This document shows, in pieces, positions 21,120 through 30,006 of a stretch of 64,000 nucleotides of DNA (the first letter of the stretch is position 1; each line of letters begins with the position of its first letter). The notes under the pieces are model-generated. The model ran no database searches. It saw only the letters and a program-made list of their open reading frames with translations, and was not told the DNA's origin. This DNA is from CAWEBF01 sp963807235 (GTDB lineage Bacteria > Acidobacteriota > Vicinamibacteria > Vicinamibacterales > UBA2999). The stretch spans positions 62,001-126,000 of the forward strand of contig CAWEBF010000035.1 of the NCBI GenBank assembly GCA_963807235.1. Direction: 5' to 3'. The translations under genes and the position numbers were made by a program.

Positions 21120-22067
21120 TCAAGAGCGCAATCGGGCGGCGACGGCAGCCCCCGCGGTGGCCACCGTAAACTCTGTACCCGGCGACAGGAAGTCGCGGTG
21201 GACGTAGCCAAGGGCCACGGTCCCCGAGCGGTCCGAAACCGCTGCGCTCGTGATCCAACCCACCTCGCGGCCAGCGGCAGTGAGCTTCGCGCCAGGCTCT
21301 GGCCTGGGTCCGTCGATCGTCAAGCCCACCAGCTTCCTGGCCACACGCCCGTGCCCACGATGGAGCACGCGAATGATGACTTCCTGGCCGACGTAGCAGC
21401 CCTTCGTCAGCGAGATCGCCCTCTCCTCGATCCCGGCTTCGAGCGGGATCGTGTCCTCTTTCATGTCGACGCCGAACAGCGGATAACGTGCCTCGATCCT
21501 GGCCACCTCGATCGCGTCCTGGCTGGCCACGCGCGCGCCCGCGGCGACGAGCGCCGCCGTCAGCACTGCGGCCCGCGCTGGAGGGACATAGACGCTGAAC
21601 CCGGGCGCACCCAGTTGATCGATGCGCGCGACCACAACGGGTTCGTCCTGAAACTCGATGGGCTGATGACGGTAAGCCGGCCAATCCGCCAACCCGTCCG
21701 CCCCCTCCAGGACCTGCTGCAGTACGGCGGCGGCTTGATGGCCATGGATCCACACGGCCTGAAGCGACGAATCCAGCGAACTGAGGGTCACGTCTTCCGA
21801 GAAGAGGAACTGCTCCAGCCGCGCCAGCGTTGCGGCCCCGGTGAAGCTGGGTACATCCAGCAGCGCCATATTGGCCGACTGGAGCACGTGCATGTCGGTC
21901 AGCATGCGGCCCTGCGGCGTCAGCCACGCGGCATAGCAGCCGGTGCCCGGTTCGAGCGCCTGGATGTCGTTGGTCAGCAGGCCCTGGAGGAACGACGCGC
22001 GGTCCTTGCCCGCCACCGCCAGCTGAACGCTGGGCTGAACCGCCCCGATGACCGCCTCTTCGAGCAA
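21120..22067 (-). CDS. ygfZ: YgfZ/GcvT-like folate-binding protein
   Basis: This intact protein of about 315 residues belongs to the aminomethyltransferase fold. It has the YgfZ signature KGCYVGQEV near residue 226, with the conserved Cys used in Fe-S cluster maintenance, and the N-terminal block FLQGLLTNDIQAL. The family supports assembly or repair of Fe-S enzymes with tetrahydrofolate. The start is a TTG preceded by AGGAAG at 7 bases, a good ribosome binding site. The AGGAAG falls in the edge of a period-7 repeat. Its 3' end abuts the long palindrome. Confidence 0.88.
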   Translation of the reverse strand: MLEEAVIGAVQPSVQLAVAGKDRASFLQGLLTNDIQALEPGTGCYAAWLTPQGRMLTDMHVLQSANMALLDVPSFTGAATLARLEQFLFSEDVTLSSLDSSLQAVWIHGHQAAAVLQQVLEGADGLADWPAYRHQPIEFQDEPVVVARIDQLGAPGFSVYVPPARAAVLTAALVAAGARVASQDAIEVARIEARYPLFGVDMKEDTIPLEAGIEERAISLTKGCYVGQEVIIRVLHRGHGRVARKLVGLTIDGPRPEPGAKLTAAGREVGWITSAAVSDRSGTVALGYVHRDFLSPGTEFTVATAGAAVAARLRS

Positions 22068-22075
22068 TTCGTTTC

Positions 22076-22110
22076 TTCCTTTTGCCTTTAGCCTTCAGCC
22101 CTTTGCCTTG
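22076..22110. repeat. Heptanucleotide tandem array, consensus WGCCTTT
   Basis: There are five imperfect 7-base units (TTCCTTT, TGCCTTT, AGCCTTC, AGCCCTT, TGCCTTG) in the divergent gap between ygfZ and the hydrolase gene. It is one of several period-7 arrays of different sequence in the window. Confidence 0.7.
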
Positions 22111-22134
22111 GCGAGTCTCTTGTGAGCTGTCTGA

Positions 22135-22140
22135 TACGAT
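22135..22140 (+). promoter_or_regulatory. -10 box TACGAT before the hydrolase gene
   Basis: TACGAT ends 8 bases before ATG 22149. A similar TACGATCC context precedes the M28 peptidase gene at 41363. Confidence 0.35.
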
Positions 22141-22148
22141 CCGCTCAG

Positions 22149-23798
22149 ATGCCCTACCGCTATTCTACGTGGGCGCTCGTGGCCCTCCTGGGCACAGGTG
22201 CCGCGGCCCAGCAACCTTCACCGGCCGCAACCGGTTACACGATCTTCCTCAAGGGATCGCCGGTCGGCCACGAGGACGTGGCTGTCCGCACGGATGACAC
22301 GGGCACGACGATCACGAGCGTGGGCCGCGCGTCTGTGCCGGAGAATTCCACCATCGGCAAGGCGGAAGTTCGATACTCCCGCGACTGGACGCCCGAGTCG
22401 TTTGTTCTCGAGGGCACCGTCAGCGGAGGGCCCATCACCGCGAAGTCCACGTTCGCGAACGGCGTGGTTCGCACCGAGGGCTCACAGACAGGGACGCCGT
22501 TCACGCGTGAGCATCCGGTGGCTCCGCAAGCGCTGGTGCTCCTGCCCAGCTCGTTCTTCGGCGCCTGGGAGGCGCTGACGCGTCGGGTCACGACCGTATC
22601 CGAGCCCTTGGAGCTTCGCGCCTACATCCTGCCGCAAGTCGAACTGGGCGTGCGGGTGAATACGGTCACTGCCGAGCGGATGCAGATCGGCGGGAACTTC
22701 CACGACGTCCGCCGCTACGACATCGTGCTGCGCGGCCCGATAGGCGATATTCCCGCCACCATCACGTCCACCTCTGAAGGAGCGCTGGTGCGGCTGAGCA
22801 TACCGGCGCAGGCGCTTGACGTGGTCCGTGATGACGTGGCGTCGTCCACGTCCCGCACGCAGATCTACTCCAACCCGGGCGACGAGTCGGCGACGATCCC
22901 GGCGCTCGGGTTCAACATCGGCGCCACGTTGACACGACCGAAGACCGGGCCCGCCAGGCTTCCTGTCGCGATTCTGCTCGGAGGATCGGGCATCGGCGAT
23001 CGCGACGGCACCGCGTTCGGCGTGCCAACGCTGGCGCAGCTCGCGGGCCGGCTCGCCGACGCCGGCATCCTGGCCGTGCGCTACGACAAGCGCGGATTCG
23101 GACAAAGCGGAGGCCGCGCCGAGTCCGCCACCCTGAACGACTACGCCGAGGACACGCGCGCGGTGGTCAGGTGGCTGGCGGCGCGCAAGGACGTGGATCC
23201 CAAGCGGATTGCCGTCGTCGGGCATTCGGAAGGCGCGTGGGTGGGCATCCTGGCGGCGTCGCGCGAGGGCAAGATTGCGGCGCTCGTCACGCTGGCGGGC
23301 GCGGGCTCGACGGGCGCCGAGCTGATCCTCGAGCAGCAGCAGTCGGCGCTCGAGCAGTCGGCGATGACACCAGCGGATCGCGAGGCTCGCGTCGTCCTGC
23401 AGAAGCAGATTCAAACAGCGGTGGTAACTGGCAAGGGCTGGGAGGGTGTCCCGCCGGCGCTCCGGAAACAGGCGGATACGCCTTGGTTCCAGAGCGTGCT
23501 CCTTTTCGACCCGGCCAGAACGATAAAAGGGGTCCGCCAGCCGATGCTCCTCGTGCACGGCGCACTGGACAAACAGGTCCCCATCGCGCACGCCGAGCGG
23601 CTGGCCGGCCTGGCGCGCAAGGAAAGCAGGAGCAAGGCCGTGGAGCTCGTGGTCGTGCGGGGCGTGAACCACTTGCTGGCCCCCGCAACGACCGGCGACG
23701 TATCCGAGTACGCGACGCTGACGGACAAGAACGTCAGCGCCGACCTGTCCAAGACGGTCACGGACTGGCTGACCAGGACGTTCGCGGCAATCAAGTAG
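22149..23798 (+). CDS. Secreted alpha/beta hydrolase
   Basis: The frame is intact from MPYRYSTWALVALLG, a signal peptide with an AAAQQ cleavage region. Residues about 30-240 form a beta-rich N-terminal domain. The alpha/beta-hydrolase domain begins near PVAILLGGSGIGDRDG and has the nucleophile elbow VVGHSEGAW, with a C-terminal Asp/His pair suggested by LVHGALDKQVP and GVNHLL. Related proteins are annotated as secreted esterases or acyl peptidases; the substrate is unknown. ATG 22149 is preferred over the longer 22122 start because it gives a clean signal peptide. The P1 peptidase follows 17 bases later. Confidence 0.82.
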   Translation: MPYRYSTWALVALLGTGAAAQQPSPAATGYTIFLKGSPVGHEDVAVRTDDTGTTITSVGRASVPENSTIGKAEVRYSRDWTPESFVLEGTVSGGPITAKSTFANGVVRTEGSQTGTPFTREHPVAPQALVLLPSSFFGAWEALTRRVTTVSEPLELRAYILPQVELGVRVNTVTAERMQIGGNFHDVRRYDIVLRGPIGDIPATITSTSEGALVRLSIPAQALDVVRDDVASSTSRTQIYSNPGDESATIPALGFNIGATLTRPKTGPARLPVAILLGGSGIGDRDGTAFGVPTLAQLAGRLADAGILAVRYDKRGFGQSGGRAESATLNDYAEDTRAVVRWLAARKDVDPKRIAVVGHSEGAWVGILAASREGKIAALVTLAGAGSTGAELILEQQQSALEQSAMTPADREARVVLQKQIQTAVVTGKGWEGVPPALRKQADTPWFQSVLLFDPARTIKGVRQPMLLVHGALDKQVPIAHAERLAGLARKESRSKAVELVVVRGVNHLLAPATTGDVSEYATLTDKNVSADLSKTVTDWLTRTFAAIK

Positions 23799-23815
23799 AG
23801 AATCGGGGATCAGAC

Positions 23816-24943
23816 ATGAGCCGAAGGCACGGGACCGCAGCGCTGAGCGCCGTGTTCGTCCTTGGGCTCGGGACGCTCGTGCTGGTGGTGGCGCAAGGCC
23901 GCTCCTCCGCGCCGGCGACCACCCCCGCTTCGCAGGCGAACCCGAAAGGCATCACGGCGGTACCAGGCATCAAGATCGGCCACTTCACCCTGGCCGAGCG
24001 CCCCACCGGGTGCACGGTGATCCTGGTGGACGGCGAAGGCGCGGTGGGAGGCGTCTCTCAGCGCGGAGGCGCGCCCGGCACCCGCGAAACGGACCTCCTC
24101 GCCTCCGAGAACATGGTGGACAAGGTGAACGCCGTGGTTCTCGCTGGCGGCAGCGCCTACGGGCTCGCGGCGGCCGACGGCGTGATGCGCTACCTGGACG
24201 AACGCAAGATCGGGTGGAACGTGGGTGCGGCGGGCGTGGTGCCCATCGTGCCTGCGGCTATCCTGATCGATCTCGGATTTGGCGGCGATCCGAAAGTGCG
24301 CCCCACAGCCGATTGCGGATACCGCGCGGCCACGGCAGCGGCTTCTGGCCCCGTCGCTGAAGGCAACGTCGGTGCGGGCGCGGGCGCAACGGTCGGAAAG
24401 TTCGGCGCAAACGCGCGACGCGCGATGAAGGGCGGCCTCGGCACCGCCAGCATCACGCTGCCCAACGGCCTGGTGGTCGGCGCGATCGCGGCGGTGAACG
24501 CGGTTGGCGACGTGGTGGATCACGCGACCGGGCAGCTGGTGGCTGGACTGAGGACGGAGGACGGCAAAGCGCTGGCCGACGTACGCGCGCTGCTGCTTGC
24601 AGGAGCGTTCACCAACGCACCGGCGCCGCGCGCCGGCGGCAACACGACCATCGCCGTCGTGGCCACCAACGCACGGCTGTCGAAGGCCGACGTGAACCGC
24701 GTGGCGATCATGGCCGACGACGGCTTCGCCCGGGCCATTCGACCGTCCCACACGGTCGGCGACGGCGACACCGTATTCGTGCTGGCCACCGGCCAGGCCG
24801 GTCCGGCGAGCCCGACAGTGGTCGGGGCGCTGGCCGCGGAGGCGCTGGCCGAAGCGATCGTGCGCGCCGTGGTTCAGGCGCGGTCACTCGGCGGCCTGCC
24901 CGCGGCCCGCGACCTGGGAACGGTCCCCGCGCGCTTCCGGTGA
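23816..24943 (+). CDS. P1 family (S58, DmpA-like) peptidase
   Basis: A signal-like N-terminus (GTAALSAVFVLGLGTLVLVV) leads into the DmpA/L-aminopeptidase fold: GITAVPGIKIGHFTL, AVVLAGGSAYGLAAADGV, NVGAGAGATVGK and the self-cleavage region APRAGGNTTIAVVATNA. The Thr of GNT would be the new N-terminal nucleophile after autoproteolysis. The family releases N-terminal D- or beta-amino acids from peptides. The signal implies an envelope location. Its stop overlaps the symporter GTG as GTGA, so peptide cleavage and uptake of the product may be linked. Confidence 0.88.
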   Translation: MSRRHGTAALSAVFVLGLGTLVLVVAQGRSSAPATTPASQANPKGITAVPGIKIGHFTLAERPTGCTVILVDGEGAVGGVSQRGGAPGTRETDLLASENMVDKVNAVVLAGGSAYGLAAADGVMRYLDERKIGWNVGAAGVVPIVPAAILIDLGFGGDPKVRPTADCGYRAATAAASGPVAEGNVGAGAGATVGKFGANARRAMKGGLGTASITLPNGLVVGAIAAVNAVGDVVDHATGQLVAGLRTEDGKALADVRALLLAGAFTNAPAPRAGGNTTIAVVATNARLSKADVNRVAIMADDGFARAIRPSHTVGDGDTVFVLATGQAGPASPTVVGALAAEALAEAIVRAVVQARSLGGLPAARDLGTVPARFR

Positions 24944-26349
24944 ACTTTCACCTGGTCGTCGTCGCGCTCTATTCCTTTGCCATCGTCGGCATGGGCGTGT
25001 GGACGTCACGCCTCGTGCGGACGAGCAGCCAGTTCTTCGTGGCCGGCCGCAGCCTGAGCGCGGGCCTGGTGTTTTCCTCGATGCTCGCGGCCAACATCGG
25101 CGCGGGGTCGCTCTTCGGCGCCAGCGGGCTCGCCTACAGGGACGGAGTCAGCGCGTGGTGGTGGGTCGGATCGGCGGGTCTGGGCTCGCTGGTCTTCGCG
25201 TTCGCCGTCGCGCCGCGGATGTGGACCCTGGCGAAAGAACACGACTTCTACACCACCGGCGACTACCTGGAGTTCCGCTACGGGCCTTCTGTGCGCGGGC
25301 TGGCCACGGCGCTCGTCGGCATCGGATCGCTGGCACTTCTGGCCGGCCAGTTGATCGCCGGCGCCACCATTCTGAACATCCTGACCGGTATGCCGCGGTG
25401 GGCGGGGGCACTGACCGGCGGCGCGATCATGACGATCTACTTCGCCTCGGGCGGACTGCTGGGATCGGCCTGGATCAACACGGCGCAACTCGCGGTCATG
25501 GTGGTTGGCCTGGGATTGGCCGTGCCGGCCACCTTGCTGCCGGTGGGCGGGCTCGGCAACCTGCTGGTGGATGCGCCCGCGTGGCTGGTCGATCCGATGT
25601 ACTCCGCGGGCCCGGGATCGGGCTGGACGCTGCTGGCGTTGACCGGTCCTGCCTTCATCGTCTCGCCAGGATTGATCCAAAAAGCCTACGGCGCGCGCAG
25701 CGCGAACGCCGTGCGCGTCGGCGTGGCGGCGAACGCGTTCGTGCTCCTGGCTTTCGCATTCGTGCCGGTGCTGTTGGGCCTCGTGGCGCGGGTGGCGCTG
25801 CCGGGCATCGAGAACCCCAACGAGGTGCTGCCGCGCGTGCTCACTCAGCTCCTGCCGCCGTGGCTCGGCGCGATCGCTCTGGCGGCGGTGTTCTCGACGG
25901 CCGTGGACACGTGCGATGCCGTGCTGTTCATGATCTCCAGCTCGGCGACCAAGGACCTGTACAAGCGCTTCATCAACCCCGCCGCGTCCGACGAGATGAT
26001 GCTGCGAGTGGGCCGCCGCATCACGATCGTGGCCGGCGTCGTGGGCGTGCTGCTGGCGATCCTGCTCCAGACCGTGCTCGGGGCCGTGACGGTCTTCTAT
26101 TCGCTGCTCGTGGTGACGCTGCTCGTGCCGGTCGTGGGTGGCCTGTACACGACCCGTGCCGGGTCTCGCGAGGCGCTGGCGGCGATCGTCGCCGGGGTCC
26201 TCACGCTGTTCGTGGTCCGCGTGGGGGTGTGGGGCTACATGCCGGCGCTGGATCCGGCGCTGGCGGGGATTTGCATGGCTGCCGCTGTATTCTTGGGGTT
26301 TACGCTGGCCAGGACGCCGGCCGGCAGGGCGACGACACCAGATGTATGA
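24940..26349 (+). CDS. Sodium:solute symporter (SSS family)
   Basis: This 469-residue integral membrane protein has about 13 hydrophobic helices. Family landmarks are TSSQFFVAGRSLSAGLVFSS near residue 30, the ANIGAGSLFGASGLAY helix and AAVFSTAVDTCDAVLFMISS. SSS proteins couple Na+ entry to uptake of amino acids, sugars or organic acids. Translation is coupled to the upstream secreted P1 peptidase by GTGA. The next gene encodes an organic-acid dehydrogenase, so the substrate may be an amino acid or a hydroxy acid; this is inference. Confidence 0.88.
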   Translation: MNFHLVVVALYSFAIVGMGVWTSRLVRTSSQFFVAGRSLSAGLVFSSMLAANIGAGSLFGASGLAYRDGVSAWWWVGSAGLGSLVFAFAVAPRMWTLAKEHDFYTTGDYLEFRYGPSVRGLATALVGIGSLALLAGQLIAGATILNILTGMPRWAGALTGGAIMTIYFASGGLLGSAWINTAQLAVMVVGLGLAVPATLLPVGGLGNLLVDAPAWLVDPMYSAGPGSGWTLLALTGPAFIVSPGLIQKAYGARSANAVRVGVAANAFVLLAFAFVPVLLGLVARVALPGIENPNEVLPRVLTQLLPPWLGAIALAAVFSTAVDTCDAVLFMISSSATKDLYKRFINPAASDEMMLRVGRRITIVAGVVGVLLAILLQTVLGAVTVFYSLLVVTLLVPVVGGLYTTRAGSREALAAIVAGVLTLFVVRVGVWGYMPALDPALAGICMAAAVFLGFTLARTPAGRATTPDV

Positions 26350-26362
26350 CGGTCTCCGAGAG

Positions 26363-27424
26363 ATGACAACGTTCAAGATTGCAGTGATTGCGGGCGACGG
26401 CATCGGCAAGGAAGTGATTCCGGCCGGTCTCGAGATCATCAAGCTGGCGGCCGAGCGCGGGGGCTTCGAGCTGGACCTCACCAGCATCCCGTGGGGCTGC
26501 GACTACTACCTGGAACACGGCCGCATGCTGGACGCCGACGGGATCGCGCGCCTCTTGAAGTTCGACGCGATCTACCTCGGCGCCATCGGCGACCCGCGTG
26601 TTCCTGACCACATTTCGGCGCGCGATCTGATCCTGCCGCTCCGCCAGCGGCTCGGTCAGTACGTGAACCTGCGGCCGATGCGATTGCTGCCTGGCACCAA
26701 ATCGCCCCTGGCGGGGCGCACCGCCGCCGACATCGACATGATCTGCGTGCGGGAGAACTCGGAGGGCGAGTACTGCGGCCTCGGCGGGCGCCTGCACGCG
26801 GGGACGCCGCAGGAACTGGCCGAGCAGACGGGCATCTTCACCCGCCACGGGATCGAGCGCATCGCCCGCTACGCGTTCAAGCTGGCGCAGTCGCGGCCAC
26901 GGAAGATGCTGGCCAGCGCCACGAAGTCGAACGCGCTGCAGCACGCGATGGTGCTCTGGGATGAGGTAGTGGCGGAGGTGGCCAGGGAGTTTCCGGACGT
27001 CGAGCTGAAGAAGTACCACGTGGACGCGTTGTGCGCCCGCATGGTCACGCATCCGCAGACACTCGACGTGATCGTGGCCTCCAACCTCTTCGGCGACATC
27101 ATCACCGACATCGGCTCGGCGATCTCCGGCAGCCTGGGCGTGGCGCCCGGCGGCAACATCAATCCCGACTACACCACCCCGTCGATGTTCGAGCCCATCC
27201 ACGGGTCGGCGCCAGACATCGCCGGCAAGGGCGTGGCCAATCCGATCGCGGCGATCTGGGCGGGGGCGATGATGCTGGGCCACCTGGGCCATGCCGGCGC
27301 GCAGGACCAGATCCTGGCGGCCATCGAACGCGTGCTCTCGACCGGCGACGTGAGGACTCCGGACCTGGGCGGCAAGGCGACGACCGCAGAGATGACCACG
27401 GCCGTCCGGGCGGCGATGGGCTAG
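26363..27424 (+). CDS. Isocitrate/isopropylmalate dehydrogenase family (tartrate or D-malate dehydrogenase-like)
   Basis: This intact 353-residue protein has the beta-decarboxylating dehydrogenase layout: IAVIAGDGIGKEV, ICVRENSEGEYCGLGGR, the catalytic Lys/Asp blocks KKYHVDALCARM and VASNLFGDIITDIGSAI, and the C-terminal MFEPIHGSAPDIAGKG. The segment GCDYYLEHGRMLD resembles tartrate/D-malate dehydrogenases (TtuC/DmlA) more than LeuB or Icd. The enzyme would oxidise and decarboxylate a 2-hydroxy acid with NAD. It follows the SSS symporter by 13 bases and converges on the deaminase with a 1-base gap. Confidence 0.85.
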   Translation: MTTFKIAVIAGDGIGKEVIPAGLEIIKLAAERGGFELDLTSIPWGCDYYLEHGRMLDADGIARLLKFDAIYLGAIGDPRVPDHISARDLILPLRQRLGQYVNLRPMRLLPGTKSPLAGRTAADIDMICVRENSEGEYCGLGGRLHAGTPQELAEQTGIFTRHGIERIARYAFKLAQSRPRKMLASATKSNALQHAMVLWDEVVAEVAREFPDVELKKYHVDALCARMVTHPQTLDVIVASNLFGDIITDIGSAISGSLGVAPGGNINPDYTTPSMFEPIHGSAPDIAGKGVANPIAAIWAGAMMLGHLGHAGAQDQILAAIERVLSTGDVRTPDLGGKATTAEMTTAVRAAMG

Positions 27425-27425
27425 G

Positions 27426-27896
27426 TCAATAGATCGTCCGATCGCTCTTGTTCATCCACTCGTCCAGCAAGCGTTCCGCCCGCTCCGAAGCGACCCGTTC
27501 CATCACAACGCCGCGGCGCTCGATCGGCATCAGGATCTCCTGGTAGATGCGGCTGTCGTCGAACCCGATGCGCGCGGCGTCCTCGCGCGTGCTCGCGAAG
27601 TACACGCGTTCGATGCGCGCCCAGTAGATCGCGCCCAGACACATCGGGCATGGCTCGCAGGTGGAATAGAGCGATGTGCCGTGCAGGGCGAATGTCCCGA
27701 GACGCGTACACGCATCGCGGATCGCCATCACCTCCGCATGGGCCGTGGGGTCGTTACTCGAAAGCACGTGGTTGGTGCCCTCGCCCACGATTCGCCCGGC
27801 TTGCACGATCAATGCGCCGAATGGCCCGCCGTGGTTAGCTTTAACCGAGTCGGCAGCCAGTTGTACGGCTCGATCGATGTATTCGTGAGGTTCGAT
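27426..27896 (-). CDS. Nucleoside/guanine deaminase-like zinc enzyme (start codon unclear)
   Basis: The CDA fold is clear: HAEVMAIRDACTRLG supplies the zinc His and catalytic Glu, and CEPCPMCLGAIYWARIE supplies the PCxxC zinc ligands. N-terminal VKANHGGPFGALIVQ and C-terminal DEWMNKSDRTIY resemble guanine deaminases and TadA relatives. No ATG, GTG or TTG lies in frame near the expected start. The conserved start region EPHEYIDRAVQL is preceded by ATC (27896) and CTG (27914). Either a rare start codon or an indel is involved. Confidence 0.75.
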   Translation of the reverse strand: MEPHEYIDRAVQLAADSVKANHGGPFGALIVQAGRIVGEGTNHVLSSNDPTAHAEVMAIRDACTRLGTFALHGTSLYSTCEPCPMCLGAIYWARIERVYFASTREDAARIGFDDSRIYQEILMPIERRGVVMERVASERAERLLDEWMNKSDRTIY

Positions 27897-27925
27897 GCAG
27901 CGAGTGTAACGCAGTCGATCGCGCC

Positions 27926-28768
27926 CTAGGGCGGAAAGCCGATAGCCAGCTTCACCGCCGCATACTCCGGGTGCACCTCCCCAGCCGCCGTGCGAATCAC
28001 GAGCGGCGGCTCCACCCAGGTGCGCGCGCGCATCGCCTCCGGCAGGTCCGCCGCGCGCATCATCCCGAACAGCGTGATGAGCGGCGACTCTCCCTCGCGG
28101 AAAACGACAGGCCGCCGCCGCACGACGACGAGTCCGGCAGCCGCCGCCCCTGCTTCGAGACGCGGCCGCTGCTCCTCGGGGAAGACGCATGCGAAGAAGC
28201 CGCCGCCGGCAAGGTGTGAGCCTGCCACGGTGGCGTAGTCGCCGATATCGCCCCGCAGCTCGAAACGGCACGCCACCTTTTGCGGGTGATCGCCATGGAT
28301 CCCGGTGCCCAGCGGAAAGTACGGCGGGCTGCCAAGCACCAGGTCGAAACGCTCCGTCTCTCGCAGCACGCCGCCGTCGCGGAAGTCGCCCTCCCGGATC
28401 TCGTACCGATCCTCCAGGCCGTTGTAGCGGCACGATCGCCGCGCCAGCCCGACGCTCTCGGCCTGCGCCTCCACGGTCACGAAGCGGGCGCCCGGCAAAC
28501 GCCACGCGGCGATCATCCCCACCGATCCGATACCCGAGCCCAGGTCGAGCACGGAGTGCGCTGCCGGCACCCACGTGGAACCGTACCAGGCCGTCAACAC
28601 GTCGTCCGTGGAAAACCGGTGCCCATCCTTCAGCTGGTAGATGCGGAAGTGTCCGCTGATGGCATCGAGCGTCTCGCCTGCGTCGGGTTGTGCGCCGGAG
28701 CGTGCGCCCGGTGGTATCGGCCCCGGCTTCGCCCATCCCTTGAAGTGGCTGTCGATCTCGTGCGGCAA
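27926..28768 (-). CDS. SAM-dependent methyltransferase, TrmN6-like
   Basis: The roughly 280-residue class I methyltransferase has SAM motif VLDLGSGIGSVGM, acidic motif FVTVEAQ and the N6-adenine-type catalytic motif GSPPYFPLG (NPPY variant). TrmN6 proteins methylate A37 of tRNA1(Val). The preceding ISGHFRIYQLKDGHRFSTDD block is typical of that family. The start is a TTG at 28768. It precedes the deaminase on the same strand. The substrate is inferred from family only. Confidence 0.82.
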   Translation of the reverse strand: MPHEIDSHFKGWAKPGPIPPGARSGAQPDAGETLDAISGHFRIYQLKDGHRFSTDDVLTAWYGSTWVPAAHSVLDLGSGIGSVGMIAAWRLPGARFVTVEAQAESVGLARRSCRYNGLEDRYEIREGDFRDGGVLRETERFDLVLGSPPYFPLGTGIHGDHPQKVACRFELRGDIGDYATVAGSHLAGGGFFACVFPEEQRPRLEAGAAAAGLVVVRRRPVVFREGESPLITLFGMMRAADLPEAMRARTWVEPPLVIRTAAGEVHPEYAAVKLAIGFPP

Positions 28769-28997
28769 CCGATTTTACTTATCACGAATCGCGGATCACG
28801 TCTGGTCGGTTGAGGAAATTGTGGCACTCTTGCATCGAGTCGGCATTCGGCCCAGCATCCAAGGCGGAATTGGCCCGCAAGAAGGCGGTATCTGACAAGC
28901 CCCTGCCCCGTCCGTTGGGTTTGTGAAACGTCAGATGTGACCATCCTGTAACGTAACGTGCGCGTTGCGGCGCCGTCATTGCCGCCCGGTAGCGTGA

Positions 28998-30006
28998 GTG
29001 GACGGAGAAACGTCCATGCACGCCAAGCATCCGCCGCTGCACACCCGCTTCAGTCCCGTGTTCGTCCTGGGATGTACGGGTTCCGGTACCAGCCTCACGT
29101 GCCGCCTGCTACTCGATCATCTCGGTGTCAACTTCGGCACCGAAAGCCAGTTCATCATCCGATACGCCCGACACATTGCGCGCTACGGCGACCTGCGAGT
29201 CCGCGGGAACATGCGTCGCCTGTTGACCGACATCAGCCGCGAACGCTTCTTTCCGCGCACGCGCCGAAACTTCGGCTTCGTCTTCGACGTCGATCGGGCC
29301 CTGCGCTACGTGACGGAGCCCACTTACGCTGGCGCGCTGCGGGCGATTTTCGAGCAGTTCGCCACCAGCAAGGGCCTGGTGCGATGGGGTGACAAGACCC
29401 CGGAATACAACTACCACCTGGACGTCCTGCTGGAGCTGTTCCCGACCGCGCAGTTCGTTCACGTGGTCCGCGATCCCAGGGACATGGCCGTGTCGCAATT
29501 CAAGGCGGGCTTCGGTTCGAAGACCGCCTACGAAGCGGCGCGGGTACTGGCGCGAGGTACTGGGCCTGATCCGGGGCTTCGCCGCCCGCGTAGCGCCCGA
29601 GCAGTTCATCGAGTTTCGATACGAAGATCTGCTCGAACACCCCGCGCGAACCCTCGACCGCGTGGCGAGTTTCCTCGGCATCACCAACCATGCCTCTCTG
29701 ACGGCCGCAGTTGCCGCGCAGCTTCGCGTCCAGGTGAGGTCGGGAAACTCGAAGAAGTGGCACGCTCTCCAGTCACGCGAGCTGGAGTGCATCGAAGCCG
29801 TGGCCGGGCCGGAGATGGCCGCGCTGGGCTACATCAGGGCAACGCACGGCAGCATACGGGTCGGCCCCGTCGAACGTGCGACGTGGCGGGCGCAGGGCAT
29901 CTGGCGGCGTATCGCCGACCGGCGCTATTGGGCCGACAGTGTTTATCGTCTCGCGGTACGCGCGCACGTCGCGCCGATTCTGCCGCGGCGATTGGCGAGG
30001 TCGTGA
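28998..30006 (+). CDS. Sulfotransferase 1 (one frameshift near 29545)
   Basis: This P-loop-like sulfotransferase has VFVLGCTGSGTSLTCRLL, the 5'-phosphosulfate binding loop near residue 24, then FVHVVRDPRDMAVSQF, the 3'-phosphate binding strand and helix. The second half, FIEFRYEDLLEHPARTLDRV, is in another frame. PAPS would be the donor; the acceptor is unknown. ATG 28998 or the ATG at 29016 may be used. Its TGA overlaps the cysC ATG as TGATG, so sulfotransferase and PAPS synthesis are co-translated. 229 intergenic bases lie upstream, without a clear promoter. Confidence 0.82.

Noticed and set aside
25006..26487. 493-codon minus-strand frame opposite the symporter
   Set aside because: Low-complexity Arg/Gln/His composition; the plus strand is a clear SSS transporter.
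28769..28997. Small genes in the 229-base gap before the sulfotransferase
   Set aside because: Short frames here lack a ribosome binding site and any recognisable family; treated as intergenic, with nothing firm seen.
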